Shown here: positions 36,302-45,311 of the stretch, one piece after another
Numbering within the stretch: the first letter of the stretch is position 1
How the letters are laid out: each line of letters opens with the position of its first letter
Source of the DNA: Anatilimnocola floriformis
GTDB taxonomy: Bacteria > Planctomycetota > Planctomycetia > Pirellulales > Pirellulaceae
Reading direction: 5' to 3'
Assembly: GCF_024256385.1 (NCBI RefSeq)
Contig: NZ_JAMLFW010000004.1
Span: 112,430-176,429, forward strand
Length of the DNA: 64,000 bases
Notes under the pieces: generated by a model
The model's input: only the letters and a program-made list of their open reading frames with translations
What the model was told of the DNA's origin: nothing
The model's database searches: none
Translations under genes and position numbers: made by a program

Positions 36302-36919
36302 TCAAATGAGATCGTCCGGATGCAGATCTGCGAGTTTCAGAAGGCGAGCGAGAGGCAATTGAAACCCTGGCAGCAATTTAGTTTCGTAGGTTTGCTTCTC
36401 TTCAATAACAACTGGTTCTTTGTCGGGGCAGTAGATAGTCAGGCAACGTCGGAAGCGATCGATAATCCAATATTCCTGGCAGCCAAGTTCCAGGTACTCT
36501 TTGCGCTTGTCTTGATAGTCACGTGTAAAAGCACGACGGCCGGGCGATACAAATTCAACGATGATCGTTGGCAAATCGACCCGGCTATCAGGAGACCTGC
36601 CTAGTCCGCACCAGATTGCCCGATCTACTCGCCGCAGACCGACGTGCGTGCGAACTTCGCGTTCCATCTGCGTGCCGTCCAAGTGGTGTCCGTTTGGATG
36701 TTGGTATTTATAGAAACGGAGCAAAAATTCCAATTCGCCGTTGGGATCCATTTCCGCATCAGAGGCAGGTGGGGTCACAACGACGACTCCGCGAATTAGC
36801 TCGTAACGGTAACCTTCTTCGAACTCTTCAATGGCATCGAATTCTTCGATCGTGAGCATCACGCCAGCTGCGGCTGGCGAGAGCCGGAGTAGTTCCGTTT
36901 CTGTCGAGCGTGTGATCAT
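36302..36919 (-). CDS. Uma2-family restriction endonuclease-like protein
   Basis: 205 residues of the Uma2/DUF820 family (PD-(D/E)XK nuclease fold). Visible motif: IIVEFVSPGRR with the acidic residue, then a Lys in DYQDKRKEYLELGCQEYWIID, the order Glu, Lys, Glu, Asp typical of the family. The start may be ATG 36919 (MITRSTETEL) or an internal ATG near 36856 (MLTIEEFDAIEEF); the long version is used. It lies between the PSD1/DUF1553 gene and its DUF1501 partner, 17 bases before the latter and 38 after the former. The DNA role of Uma2 proteins is unproven; they are abundant in planctomycetes and cyanobacteria and often stand alone. Confidence 0.85.
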   Translation of the reverse strand: MITRSTETELLRLSPAAAGVMLTIEEFDAIEEFEEGYRYELIRGVVVVTPPASDAEMDPNGELEFLLRFYKYQHPNGHHLDGTQMEREVRTHVGLRRVDRAIWCGLGRSPDSRVDLPTIIVEFVSPGRRAFTRDYQDKRKEYLELGCQEYWIIDRFRRCLTIYCPDKEPVVIEEKQTYETKLLPGFQLPLARLLKLADLHPDDLI

Positions 36920-36957
36920 GAATTGCCTCCAGCTACTTAAGCCGCACCGCCATCATT

Positions 36958-39900
36958 CTACTCCCGCACAATCGTCTCATGCAGATTGAGCAGCACCCGC
37001 GCCACGCTTGTCCAAGCGGCTAGTTCGGCAGCATCTTGATTCGCAGCCGGCTTGAGGTCGCCGACCGTCTGAATCTGAACGGCGGCAGCAGCGTCGGACT
37101 TGTACTGAGCCAGATGTTTTTCGTAGAGCGATTCGAGCAGCTTTTGCTCAGCGGCCGTGGGGTCACGAAGAACGACCTGTTGATACGCGAAATGCAAGCG
37201 AGTGGTTAGATCGCCGCCGCCTGAGGAAACGATACGCCCTGCGAGCGCGCGGGCTGCTTCGACGTAAGTTGGGTCGTTGAGCAATACGAGCGCCTGTTGC
37301 GGCGTGTTGCTTACGGGGCGCTGGACGGTGCATTCTTCGCGACTCGGCGCATCAAAGGCCGCGAGGCTCGGGTGAATGAATGTCCGCTGCCAGTAGGTAT
37401 ATAAACCGCGGCGGTATTGTTCGTCACCCTTGTCGTTTTGCCATTCGCGTTTGGGGAAGTTGAGATACTGCCAATAGCCGGCCGGTTGGTACGGCTTGAC
37501 GCTTGCGCCGCCGATTTTCTTCATCAGCAGACCGCTCACTGCGAGTGCGTTGTCGCGCACGAGTTCGGCTTCGATGCGCCAACGATTCTGCCGGGTGAAG
37601 TAAGTGTTGGTCGAGTCTTTTTCTTTCAGTTCGGCACTGACCTGCGATGTTTGCTGATAGGTGTGCGACATCACCATTTGCTTGATCAGCTGCTTCACGT
37701 CCCAGCCGTTGTCGATGAAATCCGCAGCCAACCAATCGAGCAACTCGGGATGCGTCGGATATTCCCCCTGCATGCCGAAGTCTTCAAGCGATCGGCACAA
37801 ACCGCGGCCGAAGTACAGCTTCCAGACTCGATTGACGAACACCCGCGACGTGAGGGGATGATCTTTCGCAAGAAGCCAATTGGCCAGATCAAGGCGAGTC
37901 TGCCGCTGCTCGGGTTTGGTGGGATTCTTGTTCAGAAACGACGGCACGGCGGGCTGCATCGCTTCGCCAGAATCGTCGAGCCAATTGCCGCGCGGCAGGA
38001 TGCGGACCATCCGCGGCGCGGTCGACATCGAAACGAGTGTCGAAGGAAAGCTGTCGTTCAGCGACTTCTGATCGGCCTCGAGGCGGGCAACCAAATCGCG
38101 TTCGACCTTCAGCTCTGGCGCGATGCTGCGGAAGTGCGCGAACAGATTTTCCTTTTGCTGGGGCGAACGCTCGTCAGCTTCGGTCAGCAGAATCGTGGCA
38201 ACTTCGGCAGGCAGGCTACTGCCGCTGAGCGTCGGTTTTTCTGCGCTCGTCAACGACAATCGCAGCCGGCCGATGTTGTGCTGGGCGTATTGCGATTGGT
38301 GGATCAGCTTTACTTGCAGCCGTTCATCAGCGGCAAGCTTCACGGGCATCGCGAATGTGAAGGCCGCCATGCGCGACTTGGCTTCTTGGTGGCCGTTGCC
38401 GGCCCAACCGGTGGCTGCGTTGCCGTCGATGGCGTTCGCGACGGGAAAGCCTTCCTGCGAGAAGTCTGCATCCGCAGCCGAGAGCTCTAGCTTCTCCGCT
38501 TTGCCGTCGGCAGCGACTTTTTCGACCTCGAACTCAGAGAGTACAAAGTTGCCATTCGCGCGCGAGAGGCTTTTGTTGGGGAACGAATCGTCGGTGAGCG
38601 CTTCGAGACGAATCGCCGTGATCTGCGGCAGGCTGCTGGTGATCGTCAGTGTGTAATTATCCTTGGCGGGATTCTTGCCGGTGCTGATGAGGGACAGATC
38701 GTCCTTCTGCGTCAGCTTCGCACCGCCGGAGGATTCTGCTTTCTCGGGATTTACGGCGACCCAGGTGTTGCCCGATTCGCGGAGCGACTCGCTCGCCGTT
38801 TGCTCCCACTTCGCGAGCGCTGCCGTCAGCTCCGACGTCGTCACGTTGTATTTCGCTCGGGTGGCGGCCAATTGTTCTTCGAGCGATTTTGCTTGTTGTT
38901 CCTGGGCAGGCGTGGGCACTTTCGTTTGTGCCTGGCGGCCGACGGCGGTTTCGCTCACATCGGCGAAGAATGCGCCGAGGCTGTAAAAATCTTTTGCGGT
39001 GAACGGATCGAACTTGTGGTTGTGGCATTCGCAGCAGCCCATCGTGCTGGCCATCCAGATGGCCGATGTATTGCGAACCCGGTCGGCGACGTACTTCGCC
39101 GTGTACTCTTTGGCTTGGGCGCCACCTTCCTCGGTTGTTTGCAACAAACGGTTGTAGCCCGAGGCGATTCGCTGTTCGTTTGTCGCACCTGGCAGCAGAT
39201 CGCCCGCCAGTTGTTCACGCGTGAATTGATCGAAGGGCTTGTTCGTGTTGAACGCACGAATGACGTAATCACGATACGGCGCCAGGTCGCGATGATTATC
39301 GCTGTGATAGCCAGCCGTATCGGCAAAGCGAACTACGTCGAGCCAATAGAGGGCCATCCGTTCGCCGAAGTGCTCGGAGGCCAGCAGGCGATCGACGACT
39401 TTTTCATACGCTTGCGGCGAAGTGTCTTTCACGAACGCATCAAGTTCCTCGGGCGTGGCTGGCAGACCGGTGAGATCGAAACTGAGGCGGCGAAGGAGTG
39501 TTCGCTTGTCGGCATCGGCCGAAGGGCTCAAGCCGCGTTGCTCTTGCGCGGCGAGAATCCAGCGATCGATTTCACCGCGAGCCCAGGCGGCGTTTTTGAT
39601 CGCGGGAGACGCCGGACGAGCAGGTGGCACGTATGCCCAGTGCGCGTCGTACTGCGCGCCTTCATCGATCCAGCGGCGGATGAGTTCGGCTTCTTCCGGC
39701 TTGATCGAGGGCTTCTTGCCAGCCGGCGGCGGCATGACCTGTTCGGGGTCGGTCGAGGTGATTCGTTCGTACAGACCACTTCCTTTCGCATCGCCGGGCT
39801 TGATCGCGCCTTTGAGTGCTTCGTCGCGCAGGTCGAGTCGCAAGTCGGCCTTTCGCTCGGCTTCATCGGGGCCGTGGCAGGTGAAGCAACGATGCGTGAG

Positions 39901-40005
39901 GAGCGGTTTGATGTCGCGTTGAAAACTAACCTTGCCGGGCGCTGCGGCAGCGAGCGCGGGCCAAAGCAGACAGGCAACGAACACGAATCGGTGGGAGAGC
40001 TGCAC
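36958..40005 (-). CDS. PSD1 and cytochrome c-type domain protein (DUF1549/DUF1553)
   Basis: 1015 residues with a signal peptide (HRFVFVACLLWPALAAAAPGKV). Immediately after comes the cytochrome c-type motif CFTCH near 38-42 (HRCFTCHGPDEAERKADLRLDL), where one haem could bind covalently. Then DUF1549 (LLRRLSFDLTGLPATPEELDAFV and FGERMALYWLDVVRFADTAGYHSDNHRD), a middle ligand-binding-like region with Ala/Lys/Glu-rich linker, and DUF1553 at the C-terminus (HPLTSRVFVNRVWKLYFGRGLCRSLEDFGMQG). This is one of the most expanded planctomycete families; its biochemical role is unknown. It heads a minus-strand cluster with the Uma2-like gene and DUF1501. Confidence 0.95.
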   Translation of the reverse strand: MQLSHRFVFVACLLWPALAAAAPGKVSFQRDIKPLLTHRCFTCHGPDEAERKADLRLDLRDEALKGAIKPGDAKGSGLYERITSTDPEQVMPPPAGKKPSIKPEEAELIRRWIDEGAQYDAHWAYVPPARPASPAIKNAAWARGEIDRWILAAQEQRGLSPSADADKRTLLRRLSFDLTGLPATPEELDAFVKDTSPQAYEKVVDRLLASEHFGERMALYWLDVVRFADTAGYHSDNHRDLAPYRDYVIRAFNTNKPFDQFTREQLAGDLLPGATNEQRIASGYNRLLQTTEEGGAQAKEYTAKYVADRVRNTSAIWMASTMGCCECHNHKFDPFTAKDFYSLGAFFADVSETAVGRQAQTKVPTPAQEQQAKSLEEQLAATRAKYNVTTSELTAALAKWEQTASESLRESGNTWVAVNPEKAESSGGAKLTQKDDLSLISTGKNPAKDNYTLTITSSLPQITAIRLEALTDDSFPNKSLSRANGNFVLSEFEVEKVAADGKAEKLELSAADADFSQEGFPVANAIDGNAATGWAGNGHQEAKSRMAAFTFAMPVKLAADERLQVKLIHQSQYAQHNIGRLRLSLTSAEKPTLSGSSLPAEVATILLTEADERSPQQKENLFAHFRSIAPELKVERDLVARLEADQKSLNDSFPSTLVSMSTAPRMVRILPRGNWLDDSGEAMQPAVPSFLNKNPTKPEQRQTRLDLANWLLAKDHPLTSRVFVNRVWKLYFGRGLCRSLEDFGMQGEYPTHPELLDWLAADFIDNGWDVKQLIKQMVMSHTYQQTSQVSAELKEKDSTNTYFTRQNRWRIEAELVRDNALAVSGLLMKKIGGASVKPYQPAGYWQYLNFPKREWQNDKGDEQYRRGLYTYWQRTFIHPSLAAFDAPSREECTVQRPVSNTPQQALVLLNDPTYVEAARALAGRIVSSGGGDLTTRLHFAYQQVVLRDPTAAEQKLLESLYEKHLAQYKSDAAAAVQIQTVGDLKPAANQDAAELAAWTSVARVLLNLHETIVRE

Positions 40006-40126
40006 GGCGAGATTCCTAGCGGCTGCTGGAAAGCACTGGCGGGTAAACCGTCAGTTTAGATACACCCACCAGCCGCCACAATCAAACGCCAGCCGAATGG
40101 CTGAAATCCCGCCAAGAATCGGAGGC

Positions 40127-41371
40127 CTATTCTTCGGCCACCGCGATGGCTTCGCGAATCAGCCGCTCGGCAACTTCGCGCTGCTGCGGATGAGCGAAAA
40201 GTTTCACGAGCGGCTGACCTCGTTCCACGCGCTCGCCGAGGCGGACGAGCATTTCCAAGCCGGTTGAGAAATCGACCTTGTCGCTGAGAACCTTGCGGCC
40301 ACCTTTCAGTTCGATGATGGCCAGGCCGAGTTGCTCGGTATCGATCGATCGGATCTTGCCGACGCGCTCGCTGAGAACCTCGGCAGTTGGCGCCAGAGGT
40401 CGAGGGGCATCGAGATCGCCTCCTTGAGCGGCGACCATTTCGGCGAACTTGGCGAGTGCTCGGCCGCTGGTGATGTGTCCCTTCAAAATCTCTTTGGCCG
40501 CGGCAGCATCAGGCGCTCGCTGAGTGAGCAGCAGCAGTTCCACGGCGAGGAGTTCGGTGACTTCCCACAAATCGGCGGGGCCTTTGCCGACGAGGCAATC
40601 GAGCGACTCGTTCACTTCGAGTGCATTACCGCACATGCGACCGAGAGGCTGATTCATGTCAGTGACGTGGGCCACTGTTTTGACATTCATGCGCTCGCCG
40701 GTGCTGACGAGTGAATTGGCGAGAGCCCTCGCATCGGCGGCCGATTTCATGAACGCGCCGCTTCCCCACTTCACATCGAGTACGAGCGAGTTCAAACCTT
40801 CGGCGAGCTTCTTACTCATGATGCTCGCGGTGATCAATGGAATGCTCGGTACCGTGGCGGTGACGTCGCGCAGCGCGTAGAGCTTGCGATCGGCGGGGGC
40901 CAGTTCCTGGCTCGCGCCGGTGATGACGCAGCCGATGCTGTTGACGAGCGTGCCGATTTCGTCGGTGTCGAGATTGGTGCGATAACCGGGAATGGCTTCG
41001 AGCTTGTCGAGCGTGCCGCCAGTTGCGCCGAGGCCACGGCCCGAAAGCATCGGCACGCGCAGTTCGCAGCAGGCCAGCAGCGGCGCGAGAATGAGGGACG
41101 TTTTGTCGCCCACGCCGCCGGTGCTGTGCTTGTCGACGACCGGCCGGCCGTCGTCTTGCCACTGCAACACGCGGCCGCTGCCGAGCATCTCGTCGGTCAG
41201 GGCAGCTGTTTCTGCCGTAGTCATGCCGCGCAAGTAGATGGCCATCGCCAGCGCGGCCATCTGATAGTCAGGAATTTTCTCGGTGGCAAAGCCGCCGATG
41301 AAGTCAGCGATTTCGGCCCGCGAGAGTTCACGGCCGTCGCGTTTTTTCGCAATGGTGACGACTGGGTTCAT
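40127..41371 (-). CDS. Pyrimidine-nucleoside phosphorylase
   Basis: 414 residues from the ATG at 41371 (MNPVVTIAKKRDGRELSRAEIADFI), the first with a family-like start. Phosphorolyses pyrimidine nucleosides (thymidine/uridine type) to free base and sugar 1-phosphate for nucleoside salvage in the cytoplasm. The phosphate and substrate motif VDKHSTGGVGDKTSL is near 80 and LSGRGLGATGGTLDKLEAIPG near 110, with the conserved SIMSKKLAEGLNSLVLDVKWGSGAFM near 180. The C-terminal alpha/beta domain is complete. Whether thymidine-specific (deoA) or broad (pdp) cannot be decided from sequence alone, so no symbol is given. It lies on its own, ending 122 bases from the PSD1 gene. Confidence 0.92.
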   Translation of the reverse strand: MNPVVTIAKKRDGRELSRAEIADFIGGFATEKIPDYQMAALAMAIYLRGMTTAETAALTDEMLGSGRVLQWQDDGRPVVDKHSTGGVGDKTSLILAPLLACCELRVPMLSGRGLGATGGTLDKLEAIPGYRTNLDTDEIGTLVNSIGCVITGASQELAPADRKLYALRDVTATVPSIPLITASIMSKKLAEGLNSLVLDVKWGSGAFMKSAADARALANSLVSTGERMNVKTVAHVTDMNQPLGRMCGNALEVNESLDCLVGKGPADLWEVTELLAVELLLLTQRAPDAAAAKEILKGHITSGRALAKFAEMVAAQGGDLDAPRPLAPTAEVLSERVGKIRSIDTEQLGLAIIELKGGRKVLSDKVDFSTGLEMLVRLGERVERGQPLVKLFAHPQQREVAERLIREAIAVAEE

Positions 41372-41440
41372 GGCATTACTTTCGCAAAGCGCTCTGCACA
41401 AAGTAAGGGGAGCGCTCGCTGAAATTGCCCTCAGCGCAAC

Positions 41441-41473
41441 AAAAAACCGGCCGGAGAATGAACTCCGGCCGGT
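41441..41473 (-). terminator. Rho-independent terminator of the Q/Y/G-rich lipoprotein gene
   Basis: The perfect 11-base stem ACCGGCCGGAG / CTCCGGCCGGT surrounds the loop AATGAA at 41446-41473. On the minus strand it is followed by six T (from complement of 41441-41446). It lies 31 bases after the stop of the lipoprotein gene at 41504 and 70 bases upstream of the next minus-strand gene, so it separates the two transcription units. Confidence 0.88.
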
Positions 41474-41503
41474 ACGTTGATTTGAGTTTCTCAGCAGGCG
41501 AGC

Positions 41504-42610
41504 TTAGCGGTAGGTCGTGGCACCGCTGCTGTAACCCGTGCTGGGTTGGCTGTAACCAGCGTTGGCGACGCCCGTGTCACGGCCGGTGCTGCCGGGGCGA
41601 TAACCGCCAGCAGCGTTCAGCGAGGCCGGAACGGCAGGAGCGCCGGTCGTCACGCCCGAGACTTCCATGCCGTTGTTGGCGGCAGGAGCGGGAGTTTGAT
41701 AGGCCGTGGCATAGTCAGCTGTCGGGGCACCAGTGGCGGCAGCGGGAGCTGCGTCATAACCGTTGTTGGCCGTGGCCGAAGCATAGCCACTTGCAGCGGC
41801 AGGAGCTTGCGTGCTCGCACCAGCGCCGTAGCCACCTTGGATGTAACCACCGGTGGTGGTTTGGCCGCCGGCTGGCGGATTGTACGACGGTGTTTGATAG
41901 CCGCCGGCTGGATTGTTGTACTGCGTGTTGTAGCCCTGATCAGCCGGTTGGCCATATTGCTGCGGCTGAGCGTAGCTGGGTTGAGCAGCCGCGGCCGGTT
42001 GCTGATAACCCTGGTAGCCTTGGTAACCAGCCGGAGCTTGTTGCGTTTGTTGAGCTTGATACGGGCTCGGCTGTTGGTAGCCAGGCTGTGCCGAAGCGGT
42101 GTAGGTCGGCTGATACGATCCCGTACCACCGGCTGGCGAAGCCATGCCGTAAGCGCCGGCGCCGTAACCAGCGGCCGGAGCGACAGCGCCAGGTTGATTC
42201 GGCGAACCGTAGCTCGTGGCGGGTTGCGTCGGATAGCCGTTGGCAGCGGCCGTGCTCGGATAGCTGGCCGTGGCGCTCGGTTGAGCAGTAGCGCCGCCAT
42301 AAGCGCCAGCGGTGTACGTTGGCGGTGGGCTCGTGGCCCAGCTGTTGGTTGCAGCAGGCGTGCTGGTGCGCGTGGCCACGCTGCCGGCTGGCGACGGCGT
42401 GGGGACTTGCGTGCTCGGCTTGCTCGTCGCTGCAAGCGACGAAGCGGGCGGAGGAGCATCGCTCTTCCACATCTTCATCGGATTCCAGACGTAAGCGCTT
42501 GGGTTCCAGCTACCACCCCAGCCGCCCATTTTGCAGCCAGTGCTCGAAGCAACCAGACCAATAGCCAGGCAGGTGGCGATCTTCAAACTGGAAAAACGTG
42601 TTCTGCGCAT
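41504..42610 (-). CDS. Gln/Tyr/Gly/Pro/Ala-rich lipoprotein, prion-like low complexity
   Basis: 368 residues. The lipoprotein signal ends at the Cys in VASSTGCKMGG. After a short basic and Trp-rich segment (GGWGGSWNPSAYVWNPMKMWKSD), the remaining 310 residues are almost entirely low complexity: Ala, Pro, Gly, Ser, Thr, Gln and Tyr, with Tyr-Gln-Gln, Gly-Tyr and Ala-Gly-Tyr repeats (GYQGYQGYQQPAAAAQPSYA). There are very few charged residues after residue 50. This composition is like disordered, phase-separating or fibril-forming proteins. No catalytic motif. It could form an elastic or adhesive coat anchored to the outer membrane; this is inference. Confidence 0.88.
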   Translation of the reverse strand: MRRTRFSSLKIATCLAIGLVASSTGCKMGGWGGSWNPSAYVWNPMKMWKSDAPPPASSLAATSKPSTQVPTPSPAGSVATRTSTPAATNSWATSPPPTYTAGAYGGATAQPSATASYPSTAAANGYPTQPATSYGSPNQPGAVAPAAGYGAGAYGMASPAGGTGSYQPTYTASAQPGYQQPSPYQAQQTQQAPAGYQGYQGYQQPAAAAQPSYAQPQQYGQPADQGYNTQYNNPAGGYQTPSYNPPAGGQTTTGGYIQGGYGAGASTQAPAAASGYASATANNGYDAAPAAATGAPTADYATAYQTPAPAANNGMEVSGVTTGAPAVPASLNAAGGYRPGSTGRDTGVANAGYSQPSTGYSSGATTYR

Positions 42611-42870
42611 GGCAGGAGAATCCTTTCTCAGCCCGCAAGCGGCCCGGTCCGCACTGATCCGGGTTGTCTGTTAGTAAATTGAAGTGAACGGGCCGTCATC
42701 CTTGACTGACACCTCGTCCATTTCTTCCATTCGGTTGGCACGATCAGCAAAGTCCAGCCAATCGTGACAACACGCGCGGAAATCCGCCCGCGCGAAGATA
42801 GTAGGAGTCGCCAGGAAAAGGGTCAACGCCAATCTTTTCGCGGGCATCGCATTTCGGCTGCTAGCGAGTA

Positions 42871-43097
42871 GTGTGCCACTGGCCAGAGCCAGTGTGGATT
42901 GGCGAGTGAGGGCGATATCGCTGTTCGACAGTGAAATTGGACCTTCTGGCAATAGGTTGAGCGGCGGCCAGATGGTTGTTTTGGTAACAGCCAATGGTTG
43001 ATGACGTCACGTCGTGCCAAAAGTCGAGACGTTTGCTTTGAGCTGCTCACCCACCTGCTCAAGCTGATCGGCACTGGCTAAGGAGCCAGTGGCACAC
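42871..43097. repeat. Inverted pair of CACTGGC hairpins between mlaD and the Q/Y-rich lipoprotein gene
   Basis: The block GTGTGCCACTGGC, loop CAGA, GCCAGTG sits at 42871-42894. Its inverted copy at 43072-43097 reads CACTGGC, loop TAAGGA, GCCAGTGGCACAC. Each copy forms a 7-base perfect hairpin and the outer GTGTGC arms extend the similarity. They are about 175 bases apart in a region (42611-43117) without a supported gene. The copy next to mlaD's stop may help end that transcript. Confidence 0.75.
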
Positions 43098-43117
43098 ACG
43101 GTTCATGCCGATTCAGC

Positions 43118-44341
43118 TTATCGTTTCAAAATCGGCATCGCGGCTCGCGACTGATTCACTTGCGACGGCGGGCAATAGACGTCTTCGTTGTATTCGTATC
43201 CGTTACCGTGGATGAACGATTCGCCGCCGTAGCCGACTTGCTTGGCGCCTACGCCGAGAGGACGTCCGTCGAGCGCACCCTTCAGACCGAGCTGCCGCGG
43301 ATCGCGAGCGAGCTTGTCCGAGACGACTTTGAAGTCCGCCAGGATCGGCTTCACGCTGAACGTAATCTCTTCGATGTTCGTCAGCGAGCGATTGAGCTTT
43401 TGATAGAGCTCTTCGTCGTTCATCAGCCGGCCGAGTGTGCCTTGCTTGCTGTTGAGGTTGTCGGTGAACTCGACGAGTTGTTCGAGCAACGCATTCACAT
43501 TCGCGAGGCTGCCGTCGAGGTTGTTCACCAGGGCTTCGCCGCGCTCGCCGAGGGGGCGAGTGAAGTTTTCGAGGTTTTCGAGATTCTTCGAGGCCCGGTC
43601 GGTGACGACCTTCATGCCGGCGAAACTCTCGTTAGCCTGTTGCAAGGTGCTGCGAGCTTCGGCAAAGAGAGCTGGCACGTCGCGGAGTGTTTTCTTGAGG
43701 CCGACGCGCAGCTCTGGATCGCCCAGCAAGTCGTTCATCGACTTCATGGTCATGTTGAACTGGTCGAGGGCTTGCTCCGACTTCTGCATGATCCGCGGCA
43801 CCTGATCGTCGTTGTTAGCGACGACGTTATTCAGCGTTTGCGCAGTAATTTGGAACTGCTTGGCCGCTTCGTTCATTTGAGCGAGCACGGCCCGGATATC
43901 CGGCTCCAGGTTGCTGAAGGCGCTGATCGGATTTCCGGCGACGACGCCGTTTTGAATTTCGGCGCCATGTTCGAGCGGCTTGGCATTGCGCGAATCGAGA
44001 CCGGGAACAAACTCCAGCAGCGCATCGCCGAGCAGCGAGGCATTATTCACGCGGCAATATTCACTATCGAGCAGCGTGAACTGCGGATCGATATCGGTGG
44101 TGATCCGCACGCCGGTTGGTTTCATCAATTCGACGCGCGACACGCGGCCGATCGTGATGCCACTTTTGCGCACGGGAGTGCCGACCGAAACGCCAGGCGC
44201 TTCGGGGAACAAAACGTAAATCACTTTGCTCGATCGTCCGGGCAACGGCATGTCACCCATCAGCATCACAAGGATGCCGGTGACCAGGATCGCGGCCAAA
44301 ACCACGACGCCAACGCGGAGACGGAGGGTACGTTCGTCCAT
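43118..44341 (-). CDS. mlaD: MlaD-type MCE domain protein (lipid transport)
   Basis: 407 residues. One N-terminal membrane helix (LRVGVVVLAAILVTGILVMLM) and the MCE domain (about 35-130: KVIYVLFPEAPGVSVGTPVRKSGITIGRVSRVELM, then FVPGLDSRNAK). A long helical tail of about 250 residues with coiled-coil character follows (AAKQFQITAQTLNNVVAN). It would form the periplasmic substrate-binding ring that moves phospholipids between inner and outer membrane with MlaE and MlaF. The last gene of mlaE-mlaF-mlaD here; periplasmic MlaC and outer-membrane MlaA are not seen nearby. The Tyr/Pro-rich end (EYNEDVYCPPSQ) is unusual. Confidence 0.92.
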   Translation of the reverse strand: MDERTLRLRVGVVVLAAILVTGILVMLMGDMPLPGRSSKVIYVLFPEAPGVSVGTPVRKSGITIGRVSRVELMKPTGVRITTDIDPQFTLLDSEYCRVNNASLLGDALLEFVPGLDSRNAKPLEHGAEIQNGVVAGNPISAFSNLEPDIRAVLAQMNEAAKQFQITAQTLNNVVANNDDQVPRIMQKSEQALDQFNMTMKSMNDLLGDPELRVGLKKTLRDVPALFAEARSTLQQANESFAGMKVVTDRASKNLENLENFTRPLGERGEALVNNLDGSLANVNALLEQLVEFTDNLNSKQGTLGRLMNDEELYQKLNRSLTNIEEITFSVKPILADFKVVSDKLARDPRQLGLKGALDGRPLGVGAKQVGYGGESFIHGNGYEYNEDVYCPPSQVNQSRAAMPILKR

Positions 44342-44404
44342 GGGAAGCAGGCAGGGCTGAAGGGATTAGAGGTTAGAGACTAGGGGAAAATGCGGGACGA
44401 AGAG

Positions 44405-44470
44405 TGCAGAATGAAAGACAACTCAGCCATGTTTCATTCTGCATTCTGCATTCTGCGTTCTACATTCTGC
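44405..44470. repeat. Inverted repeat and 7-base tandem repeat between mlaF and mlaD
   Basis: TGCAGAATGAAA (44405-44416) is perfectly inverted as TTTCATTCTGCA (44432-44443), a 12-base stem with a 15-base loop. From 44436 to 44470 five units of the 7-mer ATTCTGC lie head to tail, the fourth changed to GTTCTAC. The block lies in the 133-base gap of the otherwise tight mla operon, so it would be part of the transcript and could set the mlaF to mlaD ratio. The tandem copies could also slip and change length. Confidence 0.8.
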
Positions 44471-44474
44471 ATTT

Positions 44475-45311
44475 CTAAAGGTCTTCATTCGCCACTCCGC
44501 GGGCTTCGCGGAGTTCCATTAGTCGTTGTCCGGCTTCGCCGCGGACGAATTGGCGGACGCGGCGATCGGGGAAATTTTCGAGTTCGCTCGGCGGGCCGTC
44601 GAAAATGATTTGCGATTCGCCGGCGCCGAGGCGGGCCAGCGGATAAAGCATGATCACGCGATCGGCAACCTTGCGAGCGGTACGCATGTCGTGCGTCACG
44701 ACCAGGCTCGTTACCTGGTGTTGCCGCCGCGTGCGCATCATCAATTCATTGATGACGTCGCTCATGATTGGATCGAGCCCGGTTGTCGGCTCGTCGTAGA
44801 GCATCATCTCGGGATTCAAAATCAGAGCGCGGGCCATGCCGACGCGCTTCCGCATACCACCCGAGAGCTCGGCCGGTTTTTTCACCACCACCGAGTCGGG
44901 CAAACCGACTTCGGCGAGGCGATCGAGTACCACTCGTTTGAGTTCGAGCTCCGGCAGCTTGCGATGTTGTCGTAGCGGAAAGGCCACGTTCTGGCCGATC
45001 GTCATGCTGTCGAAGAGCGCTGCGTTTTGAAACAAATAACCGAAGCGGATTCGCTGCTCGACCAGATCACGATCGTTGAGCTTCGACAAGTTCTTGCCAT
45101 CAAACAGCACTTCGCCTTGCGCGGGCTTCACGAGTCCGAGTAGCGTCTTGAGCATCACTGTCTTGCCGCAGCCGCTTTCACCGATGATCGCCAGGGTTTG
45201 CCCCTTCGGCACGGTGAAGTCGAGATTGCGCAGCACCGTCTGGGATCCGAACTGCACGTGCAGCTTGCGGATCTCGAGAACGTTCGGCAAGTTCGACGCG
45301 GGCATGGCCAT
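44475..45311 (-). CDS. mlaF: MlaF-type ABC transporter ATP-binding protein
   Basis: 278 residues, cytoplasmic ATPase subunit. Walker A GESGCGKT near 39, Q-loop region RFGYLFQNAALFDS, the signature LSGGMRKRV near 145 and Walker B MMLYDEPTTGLDP near 165, with the switch His in VVTHDM. The sequence fits the MlaF/Mkl branch, which partners MlaE permeases for lipid transport. Its start ATG overlaps the mlaE stop (TAATG), so translation is coupled. The C-terminus ends in a short charged tail (RQFVRGEAGQRLMELREARGV) typical of MlaF, possibly for MlaB contact. Confidence 0.95.
   Translation of the reverse strand: MAMPASNLPNVLEIRKLHVQFGSQTVLRNLDFTVPKGQTLAIIGESGCGKTVMLKTLLGLVKPAQGEVLFDGKNLSKLNDRDLVEQRIRFGYLFQNAALFDSMTIGQNVAFPLRQHRKLPELELKRVVLDRLAEVGLPDSVVVKKPAELSGGMRKRVGMARALILNPEMMLYDEPTTGLDPIMSDVINELMMRTRRQHQVTSLVVTHDMRTARKVADRVIMLYPLARLGAGESQIIFDGPPSELENFPDRRVRQFVRGEAGQRLMELREARGVANEDL

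Noticed and set aside
42671..42994. 107-codon frame in the mlaD-lipoprotein gap
   Set aside because: It runs through the CACTGGC hairpin repeat and shows no signal or domain.
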